A stretch of 64,000 bases of DNA from Vibrio casei (lineage in GTDB: Bacteria > Pseudomonadota > Gammaproteobacteria > Enterobacterales > Vibrionaceae), in assembly GCF_002218025.2 (NCBI RefSeq), contig NZ_AP018680.1, positions 1,736,001 through 1,800,000 of the forward strand. Reading direction: 5' to 3'. The position numbers were made by a program, and so were the translations under genes. Shown here in pieces: positions 1-7,500 of this stretch. The notes under the pieces are model-generated. The model made no database searches, was not told the origin of the DNA, and worked only from the letters and a program-made list of their open reading frames with translations. Every line of letters begins with the position of its first letter. Positions within the stretch are counted from its first letter, which is position 1.

Positions 1-100
1 CACTCTGACCTTCTAAAAGGGCTTTCCAAGAGGATTCAACTGTGTTGCCTACCGGTGACAACATCCCCATGCCTGTAACAACTACACGACGTTTGGACAC
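1..100 (-). CDS. fabF: beta-ketoacyl-ACP synthase II, N-terminal part
   Basis: FabF elongates acyl-ACP by condensing it with malonyl-ACP. Only the first 33 codons are here; the gene runs off the left edge. The visible residues, [18 protein letters not shown], are the characteristic FabF start. I place initiation at a GTG (98-100) because a GGAG ribosome site lies 8 nt upstream (109-112) and no ATG precedes the conserved KRRVVVTG. It follows acpP on the same strand, the usual acpP-fabF order, but an intrinsic terminator-like hairpin separates the two. Confidence 0.93.
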   Translation of the reverse strand, partial: MSKRRVVVTGMGMLSPVGNTVESSWKALLEGQS

Positions 101-153
101 GATTCTTTCTCCGGAAATTAATATTGAGATAATGTAGAGATGGAAGGTATAAG

Positions 154-184
154 ATAAAACTCAGGCGGTCAAGGAGACCGCCTG
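154..184 (-). terminator. hairpin between acpP and fabF
   Basis: Perfect 9-bp arms (162-170 and 176-184) with a 5-nt loop. On the minus strand the hairpin is followed by GTTTTATC, a short U-rich tail. It lies just after the acpP stop, so it probably lets excess acpP transcript end before fabF. The tail is short, so partial termination is more likely than complete. Confidence 0.65.
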
Positions 185-193
185 GGGGTGTTA

Positions 194-427
194 TTACTGT
201 GCGCTGTTTACGTAATCGATAGCAGCTTGAACAGTAGTAATTTTTTCTGCTTCTTCGTCAGGAATCTCAGTGTCAAATTCCTCTTCTAAAGCCATTACTA
301 GCTCTACTGTATCTAAAGAATCAGCACCTAGATCATCAACGAAAGAAGCTTCATTTTTAACTTCAGCTTCGTCTACACCTAGTTGTTCAACAATGATTTT
401 TTTTACGCGTTCTTCGATGTTGCTCAT
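194..427 (-). CDS. acpP: acyl carrier protein
   Basis: 77-residue acidic carrier that holds acyl intermediates of type II fatty-acid synthesis in the cytoplasm. The phosphopantetheine site is Ser37 in [14 protein letters not shown] (Ser36 in the usual numbering without Met). Length and sequence are typical of gammaproteobacterial AcpP. An AGGA site precedes the ATG. It lies between fabG and fabF, with 182 bp upstream that contain a FadR-like operator and a candidate promoter, so it probably has its own strong transcription besides read-through from fabG. Confidence 0.98.
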
Positions 428-475
428 TTTTCTTTTCCTATTACAGAGAGTTCGCTTAAATGCGATGTTGCCCGT

Positions 476-503
476 AGTTTATTCAATCTTTGAAAAGTTG
501 CAA
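476..503 (-). promoter_or_regulatory. candidate acpP promoter
   Basis: On the minus strand TTGCAA (498-503) is followed after 16 nt by TAAACT (476-481), each matching 4 of 6 sigma-70 consensus positions. The predicted start near 470 gives a leader of about 43 nt. The match is modest; the position just downstream of a FadR-like operator makes it more credible. Confidence 0.35.
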
Positions 504-512
504 GTCTGACCT

Positions 513-529
513 TGCTGGTCAAACCACAA
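513..529. promoter_or_regulatory. FadR-like operator upstream of acpP
   Basis: The core CTGGTC-N-AACCAC (515-527) matches the FadR operator CTGGTC-N-GACCAG at 10 of 12 fixed positions. Its centre (521) is about 50 bp upstream of the predicted acpP start, a position suited to activation, as known for FadR at fab promoters in Escherichia coli. FadR is encoded at 21845-22684. Prediction only. Confidence 0.45.
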
Positions 530-553
530 ATTTCAGGTTTTTCACTGAAATTT
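528..553. repeat. inverted repeat in fabG-acpP gap
   Basis: Perfect 9-bp arms AAATTTCAG (528-536) and CTGAAATTT (545-553) around an 8-nt loop. It lies next to the FadR-like site. A second, 6-bp inverted repeat AGTGCT/AGCACT lies at 581-600, close to the fabG stop. Neither has a clear U tract, so attenuator or RNA-processing roles are possible. Confidence 0.5.
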
Positions 554-609
554 GGTACGTATTTGACCTAAATCATGCAAAGTGCTGTTTAAAAAGCACT
601 CTAAATAAT

Positions 610-1344
610 TTAAACCATGTACATGCCACCATTCACATGAAGTGTTTCGCCAGTAATATAGGCGGCATCATCAGAAGCTAAAAATGCAACTGCTGATGCT
701 ATTTCACGCGGATCACCTAATCGACCTGCTGGCACTTGAGATAGTGTAGCAGCACGTTGGTCATCATTCAGCGCTTTTGTCATATCAGTTTCGATAAAAC
801 CGGGTGCAACAGTATTTACCGTTACTCCGCGAGATGCGACTTCGCGAGCCATAGATTTAGTAAAGCCAATCACACCGGCCTTCGCAGCTGCATAGTTAGC
901 TTGACCTGCATTACCCATTGTTCCTACAACAGAACCAACATTGATAATGCGACCACAGCGTTTTTTCATCATGCCTCGAAGAACCGCTTTAGACAAACGG
1001 AAAATCGACGTTAGATTAGTATCAATGATATCTTGCCATTCGTCATCTTTCATACGCATCAACAAGTTATCACGAGTAATACCGGCATTATTCACTAAAA
1101 TGTCAATTCCACCGAATTCTTCATTAATGGTTTTAATTGTAGCAGCAACAGAATCTGCATCCGTTACATTTAATGCTAAACCTTTACCATTACTTCCAAG
1201 GTAGTCAGTAATCGCTTGTGCACCAGACTCACTTGTCGCTGTACCAACCACCGTTGCACCGCGCGAAACTAAAAGCTCGGCAATAGCACGCCCGATACCA
1301 CGACTGGCACCAGTAACTAGTGCAATTTTACCTTCAAGATTCAT
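610..1344 (-). CDS. fabG: 3-oxoacyl-ACP reductase
   Basis: NADPH-dependent short-chain dehydrogenase reducing beta-ketoacyl-ACP in fatty-acid elongation. 244 residues, the normal FabG length. The cofactor motif TGASRGIG is at 11-18 and NNAG at 85-88; the catalytic triad is Ser138, Tyr151 and Lys155 in YAAAK. The C-terminal GGMYMV is typical. It lies 62 bp after fabD in the fabH-fabD-fabG order, so it is most likely transcribed with them. Confidence 0.98.
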   Translation of the reverse strand: MNLEGKIALVTGASRGIGRAIAELLVSRGATVVGTATSESGAQAITDYLGSNGKGLALNVTDADSVAATIKTINEEFGGIDILVNNAGITRDNLLMRMKDDEWQDIIDTNLTSIFRLSKAVLRGMMKKRCGRIINVGSVVGTMGNAGQANYAAAKAGVIGFTKSMAREVASRGVTVNTVAPGFIETDMTKALNDDQRAATLSQVPAGRLGDPREIASAVAFLASDDAAYITGETLHVNGGMYMV

Positions 1345-1406
1345 TATAAATCCTCTTTATGACTGAAAATATGTACTTCGGCACAGCGCAAGCCATGCCA
1401 TCAGTA

Positions 1407-2333
1407 TTAACCACGAGCTACATCGAGAGAAGCTGGATCATTCACCGCTTGTGCACTCAAGGCTTTTACAATACGTTTTGTCAAACCAGTTAATACTTTA
1501 CCCGGTCCAAACTCTAGTAAGTTTTCTACGCCTTGATCATGCATCACAACCACGCCTTCAGTCCAACGAACTGGGCTATATAATTGACGAACAAGCGCAT
1601 CTTTAATCTTCGCAGGATCGGTTTCTGCAATCACATCTACGTTATTAATTACAGGTACGACCGGTGCGTTAAATTCGATATCCGCTAGTGCTTCAGCAAG
1701 TTTATCCGCGGCGGGTTTCATCAGCGCACAATGTGAAGGTACAGAAACCGGTAAATGCAATGCACGCTTAGCACCTGCTGCCTTACAAAGCTCACCTGCG
1801 CGCTCAACAGCCGCTTTATTACCTGCGATAACAACTTGCCCAGGTGAATTAAAGTTTACAGGCGAAACTACTTCACCTTGTGCAGCTTCTTCACAAGCTT
1901 TTGCAATAGCATCATCATCTAAACCAATGATGGCATACATCGCGCCAACACCAGCAGGAACGGCCTGCTGCATAAGTTCACCACGTAGTGCTACTAGCTT
2001 AATCGCTTGTTTAAAGTCGATAACGCCCGCGCACACTAATGCTGAATATTCACCTAGGCTATGACCAGCTACCATTTGAGGTTGCTCGCCACCGACTTCT
2101 TGCCATACACGCCAGATCGCTACAGATGCAGCTAATAAAGCAGGTTGAGTACGGTGTGTTTCATTTAAATCTTCTACAGAACCATTTTGAACCAAGGCCC
2201 ATAAATCATAACCAAGCGCTTCTGATGCTTCGGCAAACGTTGTTTTTACAACTTCATATTGTTCGCCAAGTTCCGCTAGCATGCCAACAGTTTGAGAGCC
2301 CTGCCCTGGAAATACAACAGCAAACTTACTCAT
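1407..2333 (-). CDS. fabD: malonyl-CoA:ACP transacylase
   Basis: Transfers malonyl from CoA to ACP to provide the extender unit. 308 residues. GQGSQ is at 10-14, the nucleophile is Ser92 in GHSLGEY, Arg117 fits the malonate carboxylate ligand, and His201 in VPSHCALM completes the dyad. It lies between fabH and fabG on the same strand with short gaps, consistent with one transcript. Confidence 0.98.
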   Translation of the reverse strand: MSKFAVVFPGQGSQTVGMLAELGEQYEVVKTTFAEASEALGYDLWALVQNGSVEDLNETHRTQPALLAASVAIWRVWQEVGGEQPQMVAGHSLGEYSALVCAGVIDFKQAIKLVALRGELMQQAVPAGVGAMYAIIGLDDDAIAKACEEAAQGEVVSPVNFNSPGQVVIAGNKAAVERAGELCKAAGAKRALHLPVSVPSHCALMKPAADKLAEALADIEFNAPVVPVINNVDVIAETDPAKIKDALVRQLYSPVRWTEGVVVMHDQGVENLLEFGPGKVLTGLTKRIVKALSAQAVNDPASLDVARG

Positions 2334-2390
2334 AGAAAATTTCCTTAAAATTAAAATCTAGCTTACCTATCGTGTAGATAAACCTAACAA

Positions 2391-3341
2391 TTAGAATCGA
2401 ACGAGCGCAGAGCCCCATGTGAAACCACCACCAAACGCTTCTAATAACAGCATGTGACCACGTTGAATGCGCCCATCGCGAACGGCTTCATCTAATGCGG
2501 TTGGAACCGTAGCGGCAGAGGTATTACCATGACGGTCTAACGTTACCACCACTTGATCAAGTGACATGGCAAGTTTTTTAGCTGTGGCTGAAATGATACG
2601 TAGATTGGCTTGATGAGGAACTAGCCAATCCAGTTCAGTTTTGGCCATATCATTCGCTTCTAATGTATCTTTAACAAGTTTAGACAGTTGAGTAACTGCG
2701 ACTTTAAAGACTTCGTTACCGGCCATATGCAGCCACGAGTCAATGTATTCTCCACGCTTAGCCTCTTCCAAACTGAGTAATTCACCAAAACGGCCGTCAG
2801 CATGTAGATGTGTTGAAATAATACCTTGCTCTTCACTTGCCCCCAAAATAACGGCGCCAGCCGCATCACCAAATAAAATAATGGTTGAGCGGTCTGTCGG
2901 ATCACACGTCTTAGATAAGGCATCCGCACCAATGACTAAGACATGTTTTGCCATTCCCGTTTTAATATGCTGATCAGCAACAGACAGGGCATAAACAAAT
3001 CCAGAACATGCAGCAGCAATATCAAAAGCAGGACAACCTTTAATACCTAATGCGGCTTGCACTTGACAAGCTGAAGATGGAAATTTATGGCTACCACTCG
3101 TCGTCGCAACAATAATCAAATCAATATCGTGTTTATCGATACCAGCCATCTCAATCGCATTGACTGATGCTTGATAAGCCATATCGGCAACTGATTCATC
3201 ATCTGCTGATATACGACGCTCGCGAATACCTGTTCGAGTGACAATCCACTCATCAGAAGTATCAACCATTTTTTCCAAATCAGCGTTAGTACGCACTTGA
3301 GTCGGTAGATAACTACCAGTTCCTAAAATTTTGCTATTCAT
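2391..3341 (-). CDS. fabH: beta-ketoacyl-ACP synthase III
   Basis: Starts fatty-acid synthesis by condensing acetyl-CoA with malonyl-ACP. 316 residues. The catalytic triad is Cys112 (in AACSGF), His243 (in PHQANLR) and Asn273 (in HGNTSA), matching the family. It begins only 5 bp after plsX ends, so the two are probably translationally linked. Confidence 0.98.
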   Translation of the reverse strand: MNSKILGTGSYLPTQVRTNADLEKMVDTSDEWIVTRTGIRERRISADDESVADMAYQASVNAIEMAGIDKHDIDLIIVATTSGSHKFPSSACQVQAALGIKGCPAFDIAAACSGFVYALSVADQHIKTGMAKHVLVIGADALSKTCDPTDRSTIILFGDAAGAVILGASEEQGIISTHLHADGRFGELLSLEEAKRGEYIDSWLHMAGNEVFKVAVTQLSKLVKDTLEANDMAKTELDWLVPHQANLRIISATAKKLAMSLDQVVVTLDRHGNTSAATVPTALDEAVRDGRIQRGHMLLLEAFGGGFTWGSALVRF

Positions 3342-3346
3342 GAAGA

Positions 3347-4372
3347 CTAATAATGCCTCTCGAGTAAAACCGCTTCTAAACGATCGCTTATACGGCTTGG
3401 GACCTGTTGTTTAACTTCATACACCGCCTCACCAATAGCATTGATGATAGCAGATGAGTCCGCTTGTCCATGGCTTTTGATAACAATGCCGCGCAATCCT
3501 AGCAAACTTGCACCATTATACTGGTCGGGGTTCAGTGTTTTTAGCTCATTAAATAAATGAGAAAACACTTTTTGAGCAATCCAACCCTTAAATGTTGAAG
3601 TGCTAAAATGATTTTTCAGCTTTTGATGGAATAAATGAGCAACGCCTTCACAAGACTTAAGACACACATTCCCAACGAAACCATCACAAACTATCACATC
3701 TGCAACGTCATAAAAAAGCTGATTTCCTTCAATGTAGCCAGAATAGTTGATTTCTTTTGTCTGACTCAACAATTCTGAGCAACGTTTAACCAAATCATTG
3801 CCTTTTATTTCTTCTTCACCCACATTAAGTAAAGCAACTCGAGGCGCTTTTTCAATGTGGACTTGCGCTAAAGCACTCCCCATTACAGCAAATTGGAATA
3901 ATGTATCAGCATCAACTGAAACATTGGCACCAAGATCAAGCATCCAAGTTCTCTTACCAGAAATAGTAGGAAGTGCACTCACTAAAGCAGGCCTATCAAT
4001 CCCTGGTAATAATTTGAGGAAAAATTTAGACAACGCCATTAAGGCACCGGTATTTCCACCACTTACACAAGCATCAGCCTCTCCATTAGCGACATGATCT
4101 AAGGCAATTCGCATCGAACTACCAACACTGTTTCGTAAAGCTAAAGAGGGTTTTTCACAATTAGAAATCGATCTCTCACTATGTTTAATGATGAGACGAG
4201 AGGTCGGCGTAAATCCGAGATATGTCAGTTGATACGTAATTTGTTCACGATCACCAACCAGGATAACTTTCAGCTCTGGGAAATGTGACAATGCCTGCAC
4301 GGCGGCAGGCACTGTTACGCGAGGACCAAAATCCCCGCCCATTGCATCAAGTGCAACGGTAATAGTTTGCAA
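3347..4372 (-). CDS. plsX: phosphate acyltransferase PlsX
   Basis: Makes acyl-phosphate from acyl-ACP for phospholipid synthesis. 341 residues, with the PlsX start [13 protein letters not shown] and the internal [12 protein letters not shown] and CDGFVGNV segments. The start codon is TTG (4370-4372). The choice is supported by a TAAGG site that overlaps the rpmF stop 7 nt upstream and by the immediate start of conserved sequence. The rare start and overlap with the upstream stop suggest coupling to rpmF translation. Confidence 0.96.
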   Translation of the reverse strand: MQTITVALDAMGGDFGPRVTVPAAVQALSHFPELKVILVGDREQITYQLTYLGFTPTSRLIIKHSERSISNCEKPSLALRNSVGSSMRIALDHVANGEADACVSGGNTGALMALSKFFLKLLPGIDRPALVSALPTISGKRTWMLDLGANVSVDADTLFQFAVMGSALAQVHIEKAPRVALLNVGEEEIKGNDLVKRCSELLSQTKEINYSGYIEGNQLFYDVADVIVCDGFVGNVCLKSCEGVAHLFHQKLKNHFSTSTFKGWIAQKVFSHLFNELKTLNPDQYNGASLLGLRGIVIKSHGQADSSAIINAIGEAVYEVKQQVPSRISDRLEAVLLERHY

Positions 4373-4381
4373 AGGTCAACC

Positions 4382-4552
4382 TTACTTGTTGATAACCTTT
4401 TTGCCACGGTAGTAACCGTCAGCAGTCACGTTGTGACGTAGGTGAGTTTCACCTGAAGTTGCGTCTACAGATAATGCACTAGTTGTTAGCGCATCGTGTG
4501 AACGACGCATGCCACGCATTGAACGTGATTTTTTGCTCTTTTGTACGGCCAT
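4382..4552 (-). CDS. rpmF: 50S ribosomal protein L32
   Basis: A 56-residue basic protein beginning [20 protein letters not shown] and ending [11 protein letters not shown], which is the L32 signature. It is part of the large ribosomal subunit. It lies between yceD and plsX, the conserved proteobacterial order, 43 bp after yceD and 9 bp before plsX. It probably shares the yceD promoter at 5130-5158. Confidence 0.97.
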   Translation of the reverse strand: MAVQKSKKSRSMRGMRRSHDALTTSALSVDATSGETHLRHNVTADGYYRGKKVINK

Positions 4553-4595
4553 GACCCTACTCCTTCGTTTTTAAACTCTACTGCTTAAATTAGCA

Positions 4596-5120
4596 CTAGC
4601 GCTTTAAATTTTTTAAAACGTCAAATGGATTCGGTTTTTCTTCCAAAACTTCTTTGGGAAGATCCCCAAACACCATATTGTTTGATTGTACGCTACATTC
4701 AGATTCGTCATGCATTGCAATTTGAGGTAATTCTAGAATGAACTCGTCTTCCACTAGTTTAATCAGATCCAACTCACCGTACTCGTTCAGATCTACCAAA
4801 TCGTACTCTTCTGGTGCGTCTTGTTCACTCTTCTCACTGTAAACAGGAGTAGTAGTGAATTCAACTTCGCACAAATGCGCGAATATCTCATTACAGCGTT
4901 GACATTCTAAATCGACTTCGACGTTAGCTTTACCAGAGATAACGACTAATCGTTGTTCATCCATTTCAAAGGACAATGTAACTTCTGCGTCGCGTTTGAC
5001 GCCTTCAGTGAACTCTGCAAGTCGCTTTAATAAACTAACTTGGATTATACCTTGATAACCTAAGCGTTTTTGAGCAGATTTTGCCGGGTCTACTGTACGC
5101 GGTATTTTTACCTTTTGCAT
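4596..5120 (-). CDS. yceD: YceD / DUF177 family protein (23S rRNA accumulation)
   Basis: 174 residues. The start MQKVKIPRTVDPAKSAQKRL aligns directly with E. coli YceD, fixing the ATG; an in-frame TAA lies four codons upstream. ECQRC near residue 95 is the conserved cysteine motif of DUF177, a family linked to 23S rRNA accumulation. It heads the yceD-rpmF unit. The only nearby purine-rich ribosome site (GGAGG) is 16 nt from the ATG, and the -10 box ends 9 nt from it, so the mRNA may be almost leaderless. Confidence 0.93.
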   Translation of the reverse strand: MQKVKIPRTVDPAKSAQKRLGYQGIIQVSLLKRLAEFTEGVKRDAEVTLSFEMDEQRLVVISGKANVEVDLECQRCNEIFAHLCEVEFTTTPVYSEKSEQDAPEEYDLVDLNEYGELDLIKLVEDEFILELPQIAMHDESECSVQSNNMVFGDLPKEVLEEKPNPFDVLKNLKR

Positions 5121-5129
5121 AGGGCGCGA

Positions 5130-5158
5130 ATATTATCCTCCAAAATGAATTTAGTCAA
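5130..5158 (-). promoter_or_regulatory. yceD-rpmF promoter, almost no leader
   Basis: On the minus strand TTGACT (5153-5158) and TAATAT (5130-5135) are separated by exactly 17 nt. Start of transcription 6-8 nt past the -10 box would fall about 1-4 nt from the yceD ATG (5118-5120), giving a leader of only a few nucleotides. Confidence 0.65.
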
Positions 5159-5301
5159 AGAAAAAGGCAAAAAACTTGCATTTCTCTTACTCGCTTATTT
5201 TTGTATGTTGAAAGTCATTACATGTAAATATCAATGACGTCTCTAGACAATTGGTTTACTGTATCACTTATTAAATTAAATTCTGATGCCAAGAGATAGA
5301 C

Positions 5302-5889
5302 ATGATTGAAACTCAATTAATTTTAGCCTCAACTTCTATTTATCGAAAACAATTATTAGAAAAACTATCTATTCCATTTGAGGCTAAGAACCCGAATTGT
5401 GACGAAACGCCTTTCATCAACGAATCAGCGCAATCACTCGTCTTACGTTTAGCCAAAAATAAAGCCGAATCTTGCTTACTAAATGACGATAAACCTCACT
5501 TAGTTATTGGCTCCGACCAAGTTTGTGTTATCGACCAACAAATTATCGGTAAACCTCTAAATAGAAAAAATGCTATACGACAACTGCAGCAAGCTTCGGG
5601 AAAATCCATCACTTTCTATACTGGCATCGCAATTTTTAATTCTTTCAATCAAACGACAGACGTAGAACTCGATACCTTCACCGTACACTTCCGACAACTA
5701 ACACAACAACAAATAGAAAATTACGTCGATAAAGAACAACCTCTCTACTGCGCTGGCAGCTTTAAAAGTGAAGGCCTTGGCATTGCATTATTTGAGCGTT
5801 TAGAAGGTAAAGATCCGAATGCATTAATTGGGTTACCGCTTATTACCTTAATTGATATGCTCAAAAAACAGGGAGTCAACGTTCTTTAA
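5302..5889 (+). CDS. yceF: Maf-family nucleotide pyrophosphatase YceF (7-methyl-GTP type)
   Basis: 195 residues. The Maf motif [15 protein letters not shown] is at the start, with GSDQV near residue 70 and [12 protein letters not shown] and [17 protein letters not shown] in the C-terminal half. These last segments are typical of the YceF subgroup, which hydrolyses 7-methyl-GTP to the monophosphate as a house-cleaning reaction. It diverges from yceD and converges on rluC with a 3-bp gap and no terminator between, so the two transcripts probably overlap in antisense. Confidence 0.93.
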   Translation: MIETQLILASTSIYRKQLLEKLSIPFEAKNPNCDETPFINESAQSLVLRLAKNKAESCLLNDDKPHLVIGSDQVCVIDQQIIGKPLNRKNAIRQLQQASGKSITFYTGIAIFNSFNQTTDVELDTFTVHFRQLTQQQIENYVDKEQPLYCAGSFKSEGLGIALFERLEGKDPNALIGLPLITLIDMLKKQGVNVL

Positions 5890-5892
5890 TCG

Positions 5893-6852
5893 CTATTGCG
5901 CCTCATTCTTGTATTTTCTCAACGCTAGCAATACTCGCTCTAATTTCGATTCCATCGGTGCCGAAATATCCATAGATTCTTCTGTGGCCGGATGAACAAA
6001 CTTAATATTGGCTGCATGGAGAAATAAGCGATCGAGTCCCATTTGTCGCGTATAAGCATCAAAACGTCTGTCACCATATCGATCATCCCACGCAATAGGA
6101 TGCCCAGTATATTGACAATGAACTCGAATTTGATGGGTCCGGCCAGTAATAGGACTGGCTTGAACCAATGTTGCTTGGCTAAATTTCTCTAAAATTTTAT
6201 AGCGTGTTTCGGACGGTTTACCATTTGGGTTAACTCGAACGATACTATTTACTTCATTCTTTAATAATGGTGCTTTCACCACTTTACAGCTTGATTTCCA
6301 CTCACCCATGACTAATGCAAAATAATACTTTTGCACAGTTTTTTCGCGAAATTGAGCTTGTAAATGACGTAGAGCAGATCGTTTTTTGGCAACTAATAAA
6401 ATGCCCGACGTGTCGCGGTCAATACGATGCACTAATTCGAGAAAACGGGCATCAGGGCGTAACGCTCTTAGCGCTTCAATAGCTCCAAATTTCAAACCAC
6501 TTCCACCGTGCACCGCCGTACCTGATGGTTTATTTAAAATCAGCAAGCTGTCATCTTCAAATATAATACAACTTTCTAATTCAGATACTTTATCTAATTT
6601 AGTACTGATTGGCGCGGCATTTTCTTCAGATGAAATACGTACAGGGGGGATGCGTACCATATCCCCTGCTTGTAATTTATATTCCGCTTTTACACGTTTC
6701 TTATTAACGCGTACTTCTCCCTTACGCAAGATGCGATACACCATACTTTTTGGGATTTGCTTAAGTTGATTGCGCAAAAAATTATCTATTCTTTGTCCTG
6801 CCATATCAGCATCAATATCAACAAATTTCACTTCAGTTTTAATATCAGTCAT
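5893..6852 (-). CDS. rluC: 23S rRNA pseudouridine synthase RluC
   Basis: Isomerises uridines of 23S rRNA (positions 955, 2504 and 2580 in E. coli). An N-terminal S4 RNA-binding domain contains GQRIDNFLRNQL and ILRKGEVRVNKKRVK. The catalytic motif HRIDRDTSGILLV holds the Asp, followed by GRTHQIRVH. I prefer the ATG at 6852 (319 residues, MTDIKTEV) because it aligns with the E. coli start; a TTG seven codons earlier (6873) is possible. Neither start has a strong ribosome site. It diverges from rne, as in E. coli. Confidence 0.94.
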   Translation of the reverse strand: MTDIKTEVKFVDIDADMAGQRIDNFLRNQLKQIPKSMVYRILRKGEVRVNKKRVKAEYKLQAGDMVRIPPVRISSEENAAPISTKLDKVSELESCIIFEDDSLLILNKPSGTAVHGGSGLKFGAIEALRALRPDARFLELVHRIDRDTSGILLVAKKRSALRHLQAQFREKTVQKYYFALVMGEWKSSCKVVKAPLLKNEVNSIVRVNPNGKPSETRYKILEKFSQATLVQASPITGRTHQIRVHCQYTGHPIAWDDRYGDRRFDAYTRQMGLDRLFLHAANIKFVHPATEESMDISAPMESKLERVLLALRKYKNEAQ

Positions 6853-7089
6853 AGTTGCTATTCTAGCATTCAAATCTAGGTGAGTGTGATAACAATCTCA
6901 AAATTATACCCTTGCTTTTATCCCCCACGTACAGATTTCTAACAGAAGTGTATAAAATCGAAACAGAAAATCACATAAGAACATGAAAATTAAATAACTT
7001 TCCTTTCATGAATATCCATTTAATTGAAATTAAATATAAAGTTAACCACAGGTTTTCCTATTTATTTATGTACTTTGCAACAAAGCTGA

Positions 7090-7118
7090 TTGCTGATATT
7101 TCTTCTCACTGCTATAGT
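7090..7118 (+). promoter_or_regulatory. candidate rne promoter
   Basis: TTGCTG (7090-7095), 17-nt spacer, TATAGT (7113-7118). The -10 box matches 5 of 6. A start near 7125 would give a leader of about 376 nt, close to the 361 nt known for E. coli rne. Confidence 0.5.
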
Positions 7119-7124
7119 TCACAG

Positions 7125-7500
7125 CTGCAATGGTTGTATTGAACATTTTCTATGCAAATTTAATGTCATCCATTTGCGATTATGAGTAGAACGCTTCCTA
7201 CCGTTGTGCCGCATTAGGCGTAAGACACCACCGAAGAAGATCAACTTATCGCCTACTCACGTTATCAATGCAGAAGTAATACCGACTAGAATCGGACCAG
7301 GCACTCTTGTTCTACCCAAAGTAATTGAAACGGTTCATTAACGGTTTCAAATAAGACAGGTATGAGTGTTTGGTAGCTATCGTGCCCCAGAGCATCCCCT
7401 ATACAGCCGTGAGGCTGCAGCCAAAGCCATGGGATCTGGCACCTTTGATACGACAAAAGCGATAAGCAATTATCACGAAGAAAAACAACGAGAATTTAAA
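7125..7500 (+). promoter_or_regulatory. rne 5' leader, probable autoregulatory RNA
   Basis: A long leader before rne. Visible stems: TAGGCGTAAG (7215-7224) with CTTA-T-CGCCTA (7245-7255); TTGAAAC (7325-7331) with GTTTCAA (7344-7350), extended by GTT/AAC and closed by CATT; and CAGCC/GGCTG (7404-7417) closed by a GTGA tetraloop of the GNRA class. In E. coli RNase E shortens its own mRNA by acting on such a leader; I infer the same here. The rest of the rluC-rne gap (6853-7089) is AT-rich with no gene seen. Confidence 0.6.

Noticed and set aside
3798..4097. Plus-strand frame inside plsX
   Set aside because: A shadow of the clearly coding minus strand; no start signal and no family resemblance.
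5233..5250. GACGTCT resembling a MetJ box upstream of yceF
   Set aside because: Only one 8-mer is close to the consensus; the tandem copy does not match and the neighbours are unrelated to methionine.
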